Shown piece after piece: positions 9,967 through 18,747 of a stretch of 57,687 nt of DNA. The DNA is from Pseudomonadota bacterium (GTDB lineage Bacteria > Desulfobacterota > Binatia > Bin18): NCBI GenBank assembly GCA_005804965.1, contig SYOC01000266.1:1-57687 (forward strand), given 5' to 3'. Under the pieces are notes generated by a model. The model was not told the origin of the DNA, made no database searches, and saw only the letters and a list, made by a program, of their open reading frames with translations. The translations under genes were made by a program, and so were the position numbers. Each line of letters begins with the position of its first letter. Position 1 is the first letter of the stretch.

Positions 9967-9988
9967 TTACGTAACGTATGTAACGTAA
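9967..9988. promoter_or_regulatory. Candidate TetR-type operator between divergent P450 and regulator genes
   Basis: Near-palindrome TTACGTAACGTATGTAACGTAA with perfect TTACGT/ACGTAA ends and a direct repeat of GTAACGTA. Confidence 0.55.
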
Positions 9989-10009
9989 AAGATCCTTGAG
10001 GGAGGGTCA

Positions 10010-10612
10010 ATGCCGAAACAGGTCGATGAGCAAGTGCAAATCGCGCGGATCGTGAGCGCGACGTGTACCGTCCTTTCCACAGCGGGAATTGATGGCTTGA
10101 ATTTGCGCGCGGTGGCGCAGGCGGCGGGCTGCACCACGGGACTCCTAATGCATTGGTTTGCGTCAAAGGCCGAGCTTGTGCAGGCGGCGCTCGCGCAGAC
10201 CGTCACCGTGCAGAACGAGCGAGTGACACGGCGTCTAGCGGCGGATCCGCACGATGTGCTAGGTGCCATTGCGGAGTTCTTGCCTCTTGACGATCAACGT
10301 CGCGCTGAATCGCGCATCTGGATCGGTTTTCTGGCGCTGGCAATGAGTACACCTGCGTTGATGTACGATCATCAACAACGCTATGAGAGATTCCGCCAGG
10401 AGATCATTGACCACTTGAAAGACATAGAGTTCCGAGGTGCGCATCCAGCCGAGGTCGCCGACCGCATTATTGTGTTGGTCGATGGCATTTGTGTCGGTGC
10501 CACCCTCGACCCCGGCTACTGGACTCCACGGCGTCAGCGCACCGTGCTGGCCGCCAATATCGCTGACGTCATTGACTGGACGCGGCAAACCCACAGAGCG
10601 GCAGGGAAATAG
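10010..10612 (+). CDS. TetR/AcrR (BetI-like) transcriptional regulator
   Basis: N-terminal HTH: GIDGLNLRAVAQAAGCTTGLLMHWFASKAELVQAAL. Confidence 0.88.
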   Translation: MPKQVDEQVQIARIVSATCTVLSTAGIDGLNLRAVAQAAGCTTGLLMHWFASKAELVQAALAQTVTVQNERVTRRLAADPHDVLGAIAEFLPLDDQRRAESRIWIGFLALAMSTPALMYDHQQRYERFRQEIIDHLKDIEFRGAHPAEVADRIIVLVDGICVGATLDPGYWTPRRQRTVLAANIADVIDWTRQTHRAAGK

Positions 10613-10774
10613 CAGCGTTCGACTTTCATGAAAACTCGCTTCTCCAGAAAGGAAAAAACGATGACAGCGCACTCGACTTCGCCCTACCCCCAGGAGAAAC
10701 ACCCGACGCGGAGCCTCTCTACAGAAACGCAAGAGTGCGATATTGTCCTCCCGGGCTAGCGTCCCACTGTTTTT

Positions 10775-13207
10775 GTGCGAGGAGAAATGAGCATGTACGG
10801 ACTCGAAGGAGTGAAAGTCGTAGAGCTAGGCAACATGGTAGCCGCCGCGTATGCCACGAAATTGATGGCTGACCTCGGCGCGGATGTGGTGAAAGTCGAA
10901 GAACCGAGCGGCGATGTTGCTCGTCGGCGCGGGCCGTTTCCCGGTGGGGTCGTTGATCCGGAACAAAGCGGACTCTTTCTCTCCCTCAATACCAACAAAC
11001 GTGGGGTGACGCTCGACTTGAGTCGCCAGCGTGACGAACTCCTCCGCCTCGTGGCGTGGGCTGATCTTGTGGTACACAATTACTCACCTGCTGAAATGGC
11101 GGCGCATGGGATCAACTACGAACAGTTTCGTGTGCTGAATCCACGGCTGGTGATGTGCTCCATCACTCCCTTTGGTTTGACAGGGCCACATAAGGATTAC
11201 AAAGCCCACGACCTCACGCTTTCGCATGCTGGTGGCTGGGCGTGGTTGAGTCCCGGCGCATTAGAACGCGCAGAGCTTCCGCCGCTCAAGGCGTTTGGTC
11301 AGCAGTGTGAGTTCCAAGGAGGTCTGGCGGCGGCGACCGCAACCCTCGGTGCCTACTATCGAGCGTTGGGCACTGGAATAGGAGAACATATCGATCTCTC
11401 TATTCAAGCATTCATTGCCTCGTTTCTTGAGCAAGCTTTCGTCTACTATAGCTATTTAGGGCGAGTCGCCTCACGCTTAGGACAACGCTACATGTATCCG
11501 TGGGGCATGTATGAATGTCAGGATGGCCTCATTTTCATCGTGGTTCCGGAAGAGGACCAGTGGGAACGTCTGGTTGAACTCATGGGCAACCCGGAATGGA
11601 CGACATGGGAGATTTTTGCGGATCGTAACGGTCGCATCAAGAATCAGGACGCGCTCAAAATCTACGTCGAAGAATGGACGCGACAGTGGAAGGTAGAAGA
11701 TCTGTTTCATGCTGCTCAAGCACGGCGACTCTGTTTTGCGCCGGTGTTGACGATGGCGGGGCTTGCCCAGCAAGAACAATTACGCGTACGCAATTTCTTT
11801 GTCGAAGTGTCCCACCCTCGTGCGGGAAAATTGACCCATTTGGGCCAACCCTACCAATTGTACGAGCCCTGGTGGCGGATACGCCGACCTGCGCCGCTAC
11901 TTGGCGAACACAATGCTGAAGTTCTTAGTTCTCAGTCTTTAGTTGGCAGTGCTCAGTCCCCAATCCCGAGCACCCAACCCCTAACCCCTAACCCCAGCCT
12001 TCCTCTGCAAGGCATTCGGGTCGCCGATTTCTCCTGGGTGTGGGCGGGACCGTACTGCACGATGCATCTGGCCCATCTCGGCGCTGAGGTTATCAAGATT
12101 GAATCACGCGCCCATCTCGATCTGATGCGACGGTTGCCGATTGCGCCGAAAGGAATCAAACCGGGGTTCGATAGTTCCGGCCCGTTCAATCAGTGGAATC
12201 AAGGTAAGAAAAGTCTACAGCTCAACCTCGGGAAGCCCGAAGGCATCGCCCTCGCCAAGGATCTCATTTTGCAATGCGACGTGGTGGTTGAGAATTTCGC
12301 CACCGGCGTGATGGACGCCTTGGGGTTGAGTTACGAAGAACTCAAGAAACTGAAGCCGGATCTGATTATGGTGTCGATCTCTGGCTATGGCCACACCGGT
12401 CCACTCAAGGACTACATGGGATACGGTCCGGCGATACCGCCGGTGACCGGATTGTCGGCGCTGACGGGTTATCCAGGCGGCCCTCCACAAGAACTCGGCG
12501 TGTCGATCGGCGACCCCAACGCGGGCATCACCGCCGTAGCGGCTACCTGTGCCGCGCTGGCGGCTCGCAAGCGCACCGGACAGGGACAATACATCGACGT
12601 GGCGCTGTGGAGTGCTGCGGCAGTATTGGCGGCGGAAGGTTGGATGGAATACTCCATGAACGGCGCCGAGCCGCAGCGCCAAGGCAACCGCGACGCGTGG
12701 ATGTCTCCCCACAACTGTTTTCGTTGCCTCGGAGAAGATACCTGGGTGACGATCGCCTGCGGCACGGAGGACGAGTGGCAAGCACTGTGTCGCGTGATGG
12801 AACAACCGCAGTTGGCGGAAGACCTACGGTTCCGCACGGCTCACGACCGCAAAGTACACGAAGACGAGTTGGAACAGTTGCTGACGGCCTGGACCACACA
12901 ACACGACCGCTGGGAAATCACACGCAAGTTACAAGCAGCAGGTGTCGCCGCCTTTCCTTCGATGAGCAGCAAGGATTTGACGGAAGATACGCAACTGAAC
13001 GGGCGCGGCTTTTTTGTGCGACTCCCGCATCCTGTCGTTGGGATACAGACTCATACCGGCATCCCGTGGCTTCTGACCAATGCGCCTAACGGAGTGCGAT
13101 CCGCTGCTCCCCTCCTCGGACAACACACCGATGAAGTGCTCCGTGGCGTATTAGGCTGCACCGACGAGGACATTGCCCGCCTGAGAGAGCAGAAGGTGCT
13201 GGATTGA
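10775..13207 (+). CDS. Tandem-fused family III CoA-transferase (two CaiB/BaiF domains)
   Basis: Two complete N-terminal signatures (LEGVKVVELGNMVAAAYATKLMADLGADVVKVE and LQGIRVADFSWVWAGPYCTMHLAHLGAEVIKIE) in one 810-aa ORF. Confidence 0.92.
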   Translation: MRGEMSMYGLEGVKVVELGNMVAAAYATKLMADLGADVVKVEEPSGDVARRRGPFPGGVVDPEQSGLFLSLNTNKRGVTLDLSRQRDELLRLVAWADLVVHNYSPAEMAAHGINYEQFRVLNPRLVMCSITPFGLTGPHKDYKAHDLTLSHAGGWAWLSPGALERAELPPLKAFGQQCEFQGGLAAATATLGAYYRALGTGIGEHIDLSIQAFIASFLEQAFVYYSYLGRVASRLGQRYMYPWGMYECQDGLIFIVVPEEDQWERLVELMGNPEWTTWEIFADRNGRIKNQDALKIYVEEWTRQWKVEDLFHAAQARRLCFAPVLTMAGLAQQEQLRVRNFFVEVSHPRAGKLTHLGQPYQLYEPWWRIRRPAPLLGEHNAEVLSSQSLVGSAQSPIPSTQPLTPNPSLPLQGIRVADFSWVWAGPYCTMHLAHLGAEVIKIESRAHLDLMRRLPIAPKGIKPGFDSSGPFNQWNQGKKSLQLNLGKPEGIALAKDLILQCDVVVENFATGVMDALGLSYEELKKLKPDLIMVSISGYGHTGPLKDYMGYGPAIPPVTGLSALTGYPGGPPQELGVSIGDPNAGITAVAATCAALAARKRTGQGQYIDVALWSAAAVLAAEGWMEYSMNGAEPQRQGNRDAWMSPHNCFRCLGEDTWVTIACGTEDEWQALCRVMEQPQLAEDLRFRTAHDRKVHEDELEQLLTAWTTQHDRWEITRKLQAAGVAAFPSMSSKDLTEDTQLNGRGFFVRLPHPVVGIQTHTGIPWLLTNAPNGVRSAAPLLGQHTDEVLRGVLGCTDEDIARLREQKVLD
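11921..11997 (+). repeat. Heptanucleotide array (11 units) inside the CoA-transferase fusion ORF
   Basis: GTTCTTA GTTCTCA GTCTTTA GTTGGCA GTGCTCA GTCCCCA ATCCCGA GCACCCA ACCCCTA ACCCCTA ACCCCAG, no register break. Confidence 0.9.
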
Positions 13208-13347
13208 TCTTCGTTGAAATGTCGAAAAGTTGCCTAGCACGTGCACAAGAGACGGGCCAGCGGTTAGGCGTAGAGATTTGCACGGACGTGAACGCGCTGT
13301 CGTCAGCAGAGATAGGCTCGTAGTATGCGCCAGCGCATAGCGCGTGG

Positions 13348-14172
13348 CTACTTTCGCTTCCCCCACTGCGGCAGCCGTTTCTCCAAAAAAGCGGAGACGG
13401 CTTCGACAAAGTCAGGCTCGGTGGTCATGCGTTCCAGAAGTGCCGCCGCCTCAGTCACTGCGGAGCGCACATCGCGATGCAGGTCAGAGTAAACCTGCCG
13501 TTTGGTGATTTTTAATGACTCCGGCGACACCGTCGCGATCAACTTACGTGCGTAGTTGTAGGTGTACGGCATCAGCTCCTCCGGTGGGAGGACGGCGTTG
13601 ACCAAGCCCATCGTCAAGGCTTCTTCGGCTAACACCACGCGGCTGGTGAACAGCAGGTCGTTGGCACGCGTTAAACCAATCAAGCGTGGGAGTATCCACG
13701 ACAGTCCATATTCAGCAGGAAGGTTGAGTTTGCCGTGGGAGGTCGCCAATTTTGCGCCAGCGGCAGCGAAACGCAGGTCGGCAAAGCAGGCAAGAATCAA
13801 CCCGCCGCCAGCCGCAGCCCCGTTGATCGCGGCAATCACCGGCTTCGTCAGCCCAAAGTGATAGGCATAATCAGCATCGAACTCCGGGCGCACGCCAAAG
13901 CCAGGTTTGGCCAGTTCATCCGGCGTACCGGCATCATAGCCGCCTTTGGCCACATGCCCTTCCAACGCCCGTGAATCCGCCCCGGCACAGAAGGCGCGTC
14001 CCGCGCCAGTAACGACAACAGCCCGCACTTGCGGATCACGGTCTGCCTCCGCTAACAACCAGCGGTACTCCGTGTGCATGCGTCCTGTCCATGTGTTCAT
14101 CCGTTGCGGACGGTTCAAAGTAATAGTGGCGATTTCATCGGCGACAGCATATTGAGTGACTTTGAGTTCCAT
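13348..14172 (-). CDS. Enoyl-CoA hydratase/isomerase
   Basis: AVVVTGAGRAFCAGADSRAL, AAINGAAAGGGLILACFADLRFAA. Confidence 0.92.
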   Translation of the reverse strand: MELKVTQYAVADEIATITLNRPQRMNTWTGRMHTEYRWLLAEADRDPQVRAVVVTGAGRAFCAGADSRALEGHVAKGGYDAGTPDELAKPGFGVRPEFDADYAYHFGLTKPVIAAINGAAAGGGLILACFADLRFAAAGAKLATSHGKLNLPAEYGLSWILPRLIGLTRANDLLFTSRVVLAEEALTMGLVNAVLPPEELMPYTYNYARKLIATVSPESLKITKRQVYSDLHRDVRSAVTEAAALLERMTTEPDFVEAVSAFLEKRLPQWGKRK

Positions 14173-14258
14173 AGATGGCGAATGCTATGTCGCGGAAAAG
14201 ATCAGGGCAAGGTCGTCTGAGTGGCGTGTTTATCGGCTGTACAAGCCTTGACAAGGGG

Positions 14259-14328
14259 AGAAGCCTGTCCTGAGCTTGTCGCAGGGGTCAGGATGAGGGG
14301 GAAGGCTGGAAAGTGCGCCTTTTTTCTT
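14259..14328. repeat. Dispersed repeat copy A (CTGAGCTTGTCG family)
   Basis: agaagcctgtcctgagcttgtcgcaggggtcaggatgagggggaaggctgg... is nearly identical to 57119-57190. Confidence 0.7.
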
Positions 14329-14331
14329 CCT

Positions 14332-15123
14332 TTATGCCGTCGGGCCATTCACCGTGAGTGGCTTGCGGCTGGTGGCGTGCAGAAGCTGACGCAACTGCGT
14401 CAGCTCGTCCTCGACTCGTTCTAATCGCTTGACCATTTCCTGTTGTGGATCGCCGTGCAGGTAGCCGTGCTCCATCAGCGAGATGAAAATCCGCGCGACC
14501 TCATCGGCAGAGAGCGGCCCGTCGGGTTGGTACCACTGATACAGCCAGTTGCACATGCCAAGCAGCGCGAACGAAAGCAGCTTCGGCGGCAGCGGTGCCA
14601 ACCGTCCAGCAGTGACGCCTTCTTCAATCACCGCTTCGATGAGCGAATCGTAAGCGCGGCGTTCGGTGCGCGCACGCTGGGCCATCTCCGCTGGCAAATG
14701 ACTCTCTTCGCTAAAAAAGACCGAGAGAAAATTGCGATGATCAGCCATCAGGCGCACCTGATGACGAATAATCTGCCGCACCTTTTCTTCCGGTGGGACG
14801 TCTTGCGCACAGATTTGCCGCAAGCCGCGCTGAAAAATGGCAATGGAGCGCTCGAAGACGCGGATGAGGAGCTCTTCTTTGCTCGGACAGTAGCGGTAGA
14901 GCGTCACTCGGGAGATGCCCAGCCGTTCGGCCACCGCCTCCAAAGTTGTCGCGCGATAGCCTTGCTCGCCAAAACAGGCGGCAGCGGCTTGCAGGATGGA
15001 TTCCTCGCGCAGCGTATGTTTGAGGCTTTTTTCTTGCGTCGTCTTCCGTGGCATTTCCTGGGCGTTTACTGGATTCTGTCTAGTCGCGCAAGGGACAGGG
15101 CTGTCTGGCATTTGCATTGACAC
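14332..15123 (-). CDS. TetR/AcrR family transcriptional regulator
   Basis: ILQAAAACFGEQGYRATTLEAVAERLGISRVTLYRYCPSKEELL. Confidence 0.92.
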   Translation of the reverse strand: MSMQMPDSPVPCATRQNPVNAQEMPRKTTQEKSLKHTLREESILQAAAACFGEQGYRATTLEAVAERLGISRVTLYRYCPSKEELLIRVFERSIAIFQRGLRQICAQDVPPEEKVRQIIRHQVRLMADHRNFLSVFFSEESHLPAEMAQRARTERRAYDSLIEAVIEEGVTAGRLAPLPPKLLSFALLGMCNWLYQWYQPDGPLSADEVARIFISLMEHGYLHGDPQQEMVKRLERVEDELTQLRQLLHATSRKPLTVNGPTA

Positions 15124-15221
15124 CCCCTCGCGAAGTTGACACGTTCAGGCCGTCCTTCCCCACTCTCCGGTGCCCGTAGACTTTCCAGATTTCCTCAATT
15201 AGGCTGGCTTGACTGTTTTGA

Positions 15222-15249
15222 GTAGGGACAGTTTGCAGCTTGTCCCTAC
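15222..15249. repeat. Hairpin GTAGGGACA...TGTCCCTAC
   Basis: Perfect 9-bp inverted repeat with a 10-nt loop. Confidence 0.6.
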
Positions 15250-15330
15250 AGCTTTGCTTATGGCATCGGTTTTGTGTATCGTTGCTGTCTGTACTAACTA
15301 CCTGGGAAAACCGGGAAAGAAGGAGGCTTT

Positions 15331-16254
15331 ATGAAGGCCTGGAAAAGATTTAGCACCGGCGCGGTGGTCGCGTTCGGGATCGCTGCGCTTTCGGTGTTCG
15401 GCAACACTGTACACGCTGGTGTTCTTAGCAGCGGGGTGGTCCGCAACGGCTGCGTTATCTTTGGCACTGATTTCGGCAATAGCTGCACTATGACCGAGGC
15501 GGGAGTCAACTGCGAAGGAGATATGCTTAGCTTGCCGCCAGACTCCTGCTCGCATTGGCAATTCCAAATGCGACGTGGCGGCGACAGCGTCTGTGTCCAA
15601 GACGTCGATCTCTCCTCGCATAATCCTACGCTCTCCTTACCCATCAAAGCTGATCTTAGTGATGGTGCCGAAGTTTTCTCTGACTCAGTGTGTGTCGGGG
15701 GTACAACGGTTGGAGGTGGTTCCTCTGGTGGCTGGGTAACGATAAGGACTGGCAATGGCAACGATGACATCGATTTTGGCGACTGCTCGTGTAATGGCGG
15801 AGTGGTGGGTGACTCCGAAGTCTACGGGTTGACCAACATCGCCACCGGCAGGGGCAACGACCAAGTTACAGTCGATGGCGCTTATTTCCATAGAAACGTG
15901 TCGATTCGCGTAGGGAGCGGTGCCGATGACGTTACTGTCAGTGACGCCACTCTCGAAGGCGAGCTGGAAATCCTTGCCGGGACTAATCCTGAAAACACCG
16001 ATGTCGATACCGTTACCATCGAGGATGTAGGATTCGGTGACGAGGTGTTGATTCGCACCGGAGGAGGCAACGATAGCGTCACTCTCACTAACGTCACCTG
16101 TGACGGCACTAACGTTCCCATCGAGGTCGATTGTGGTGCCAACGGCGGCACGTTGACTTGTAACAACGTCGACCAGGACTGTAGTTTTGTTGTCTCCCTA
16201 GACTTCGACTGCTGCAACGTCAGTAGCGTCAACTGCACAGAAGTCGGCTGCTAA
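15331..16254 (+). CDS. Secreted Cys-rich protein with RTX-like beta-solenoid repeats
   Basis: Sec signal peptide MKAWKRFSTGAVVAFGIAALSVFGNTVHAG; repeated RTGNGND / ATGRGND / RVGSGAD / RTGGGND; Cys-rich C-terminus. Confidence 0.65.
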   Translation: MKAWKRFSTGAVVAFGIAALSVFGNTVHAGVLSSGVVRNGCVIFGTDFGNSCTMTEAGVNCEGDMLSLPPDSCSHWQFQMRRGGDSVCVQDVDLSSHNPTLSLPIKADLSDGAEVFSDSVCVGGTTVGGGSSGGWVTIRTGNGNDDIDFGDCSCNGGVVGDSEVYGLTNIATGRGNDQVTVDGAYFHRNVSIRVGSGADDVTVSDATLEGELEILAGTNPENTDVDTVTIEDVGFGDEVLIRTGGGNDSVTLTNVTCDGTNVPIEVDCGANGGTLTCNNVDQDCSFVVSLDFDCCNVSSVNCTEVGC

Positions 16255-16261
16255 GTTCGAC

Positions 16262-16292
16262 GGGGCGTGATTGCCACGCCCCTACTTTTCCG
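16262..16292 (+). terminator. Hairpin / probable terminator after the secreted-protein gene
   Basis: GGGGCGTG-ATTGC-CACGCCCC stem followed by TACTTTTC, 8 nt after the stop codon. Confidence 0.55.
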
Positions 16293-18735
16293 CCGCCGTT
16301 GTCTCTCTGCGATAATTCCGGCCATCGCTGACAATGGACACCGTCCCCTCTACATCCGTTCGTACCATCCGACTCCCCTGCTCCTCATAACGCCGCACCA
16401 CTTCAGCGGCGGGAAATCCAAAACGATTCAGATGCCCGAGCGACGCGACCGCTAGTTGCGGCGCAACGGCAGCGACAAACTCCCTCGTGCTCGAGGTGCG
16501 GCTGCCGTGATGCGGGACTTTGAGAATTTCGCTGGCAATGCCGTCATGCGCGGCGACCAGTTCGCGCTCACCAACAGCTTCAATATCGCCGGAGAATACC
16601 ACATCGACCGCTCCGTGACTCAGTCGTAGCACCAGCGAAGCGTTGTTCGTATTCAACCCGGTCGGCTGACACGGCGGATGCAGCACCTGGACGATAACCT
16701 CAGGCAGCGCAATATCTGGAGCATCTCGGCAGAGCGGGCGTCGCTGAACGCCTTGGTGTTCGAGCGCTGTCCACAAACGGGCAAAACGCTGCGCCGAAGA
16801 TTGTTCGCCGTTGAACCAGAACTCGCGCGGTGCAAAGCGTTCGGCAATGAACGCCAGCCCGCCGTAATGATCGAGCTGCGGATGGCTCATCGCCACGATA
16901 TCCACCCGGCCAATTTTGCGGCTCCACAGGAAAGGCGCGAGAATGGCTTCCCCAGAGTCGAACTCGTTGCTGGCGAAACCGCCACCGTCAATTACCATCA
17001 CCTGCGAGCCTGGCAACTCGACCACAGCAGCATCGCCTTGGCCAACATCAAGGAACGACACGCGCATTTCCTGGCGAAAATAGCGGTCCTGCACCCACAT
17101 GGCGGTATCTACTGCCAACGCCGCCAACAACACCGGCAAGCCATACGTGGCTATCGTGGCCGCGCCGGTACGCATGGGAAAAGACAAGTACAACAGACAG
17201 AGAAAACAGCCGTACCCCAAACTCAGTTCAAGCAGCGTCGGCGTGACCACATCGAACGCGGCCCACGACCATGTACCGATCTGCATGGTCAACCACGTTC
17301 CCGCGTGCGTCACCCAACCAGCACCGACGAGCACCCAGCTCGCCACTCCAGCATGCAGAAAAAAAAGCCCTGAAGCGGCCAAGCCCAGTAACACTGCCGC
17401 ACTGCCCAGCAGCGGCACCACCAACAGATTGGCAAACAACCCAGCAACCGATACTTGATTAAAATAGAGTGCTGTAAGCGGCGCGGTGCCGAACAAGGCG
17501 TAGACGGACACGGCAAGATACGCGGTGCCCCAGTGGCAGGCTCGCTCGCGCCACGAAGGTGGTACTCCCGGCGTTGGCGGTCGCAACTGTTTCCACCATG
17601 CTGAAAAATGTTCCATGCCGAGCAGAATGCTCAAGACCGAGAGAAACGAGAGCTGAAAGGAAATCTCCAAGGCCGCCCCTGGCCACAGGAAAGAGATCAA
17701 GAGCGCGGCTAACGCCAAGCTGCGGTACACCTCCTCTTGCCGATCCACCAAGATGGCCAATAAGTACACCAGCACCATCACCACCGACCGCCACGTGGCC
17801 ACGTTACCACCAGCGAGACCGGCATAGAGCAGCACCGGAGGGATGGTCAGCAACGCCGCAAGTTTGGGCATGACGAAACGCAACAACAAGTAGCGACTGC
17901 GACCGAGCACCCACCACCACGCACCAAAAGACGCCATCGCTACCAGACCGATATGCAGGCCGGAAATCGATAACACGTGTGCGACCCCAGCGCGGGAAAA
18001 GGCCGTGCGTAGCTCTTTGGTTACGCCACCCTCGTCGCCAACGATCAATGCCCGCAGCACGGCTGCCGTCTGCTCATCCAAGTGCGAGGAGAAAAAATGA
18101 CCGAGCACACGGCGCATGGATTCGAGTCGCGCTGGCAGCCAACTCCCCTGCCAACCGACCCGCTCGATGGCCGCGTCCTCCCAGAGAAACGCAGTCAGGT
18201 AGATTTCTTGACGCGCCAGGTAGCCTTCGTAATCAAAACTGCCCGGCGTGCGAAAATTCCGTGGGGTGCGTAGACGCAGCGGCGCACGTACGACCTCACC
18301 ATACTGCCACGGCTTGGTCAGTGAGCGCACGTTGAGCAAGATTTTGCCGCTGGCCGGTTGAGGAGATCCACCCTGCCAGATGGTAAGCGCTTCGAGATAC
18401 AGCCATCCTCGGTGGGGAAACCGGCCAGGCTCGCGAAACAACCAGCCTTCCACTGTGACATCTTGCGGTAGCGGCAAATTACGCAGATGCGTTGCTGGTA
18501 ACTGTGGAGCAAGGCGCTGGTAGAGGACGAAGCTGGCAAGATTCAAGGAGAGTGCGCTACATGCCAATAACAGAGCTAAGCGCCGTGCGCAAAAGAAAAA
18601 AGTCAGTCCGACGACGGTGACAGAACCTAGGCACCAGGGAAGAGGACGAGCGTACCATCCCCAAGCAACACCAACTTGCCCGAGCAGTGCAGCAATGGTG
18701 ATACCCACAAGGACAGGCAGTCGCTCATACCACAC
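16282..18735 (-). CDS. comEC: DNA internalization-related competence protein ComEC/Rec2
   Basis: Competence TM core (VLSISGLHIGLVA) plus metallo-beta-lactamase domain (FLDVGQGDAAVVELPGSQVMVIDGG, SHPQLDHYGGL, KVPHHGSRTSS). Confidence 0.93.
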   Translation of the reverse strand: MWYERLPVLVGITIAALLGQVGVAWGWYARPLPWCLGSVTVVGLTFFFCARRLALLLACSALSLNLASFVLYQRLAPQLPATHLRNLPLPQDVTVEGWLFREPGRFPHRGWLYLEALTIWQGGSPQPASGKILLNVRSLTKPWQYGEVVRAPLRLRTPRNFRTPGSFDYEGYLARQEIYLTAFLWEDAAIERVGWQGSWLPARLESMRRVLGHFFSSHLDEQTAAVLRALIVGDEGGVTKELRTAFSRAGVAHVLSISGLHIGLVAMASFGAWWWVLGRSRYLLLRFVMPKLAALLTIPPVLLYAGLAGGNVATWRSVVMVLVYLLAILVDRQEEVYRSLALAALLISFLWPGAALEISFQLSFLSVLSILLGMEHFSAWWKQLRPPTPGVPPSWRERACHWGTAYLAVSVYALFGTAPLTALYFNQVSVAGLFANLLVVPLLGSAAVLLGLAASGLFFLHAGVASWVLVGAGWVTHAGTWLTMQIGTWSWAAFDVVTPTLLELSLGYGCFLCLLYLSFPMRTGAATIATYGLPVLLAALAVDTAMWVQDRYFRQEMRVSFLDVGQGDAAVVELPGSQVMVIDGGGFASNEFDSGEAILAPFLWSRKIGRVDIVAMSHPQLDHYGGLAFIAERFAPREFWFNGEQSSAQRFARLWTALEHQGVQRRPLCRDAPDIALPEVIVQVLHPPCQPTGLNTNNASLVLRLSHGAVDVVFSGDIEAVGERELVAAHDGIASEILKVPHHGSRTSSTREFVAAVAPQLAVASLGHLNRFGFPAAEVVRRYEEQGSRMVRTDVEGTVSIVSDGRNYRRETTAAEK

Positions 18736-18747
18736 GCCGCCCGTCCT

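Noticed and set aside
8546-13207. Secondary-metabolite cluster around the P450
   Set aside because: No PKS, NRPS, terpene synthase or RiPP genes; the context is regulator plus CoA-transferase, typical of catabolism.
14221-14424. Small ORFs with ACPELVAGVRMRGKAGK (also 56971-57195)
   Set aside because: Translations of the dispersed CTGAGCTTGTCG repeat, not genes.
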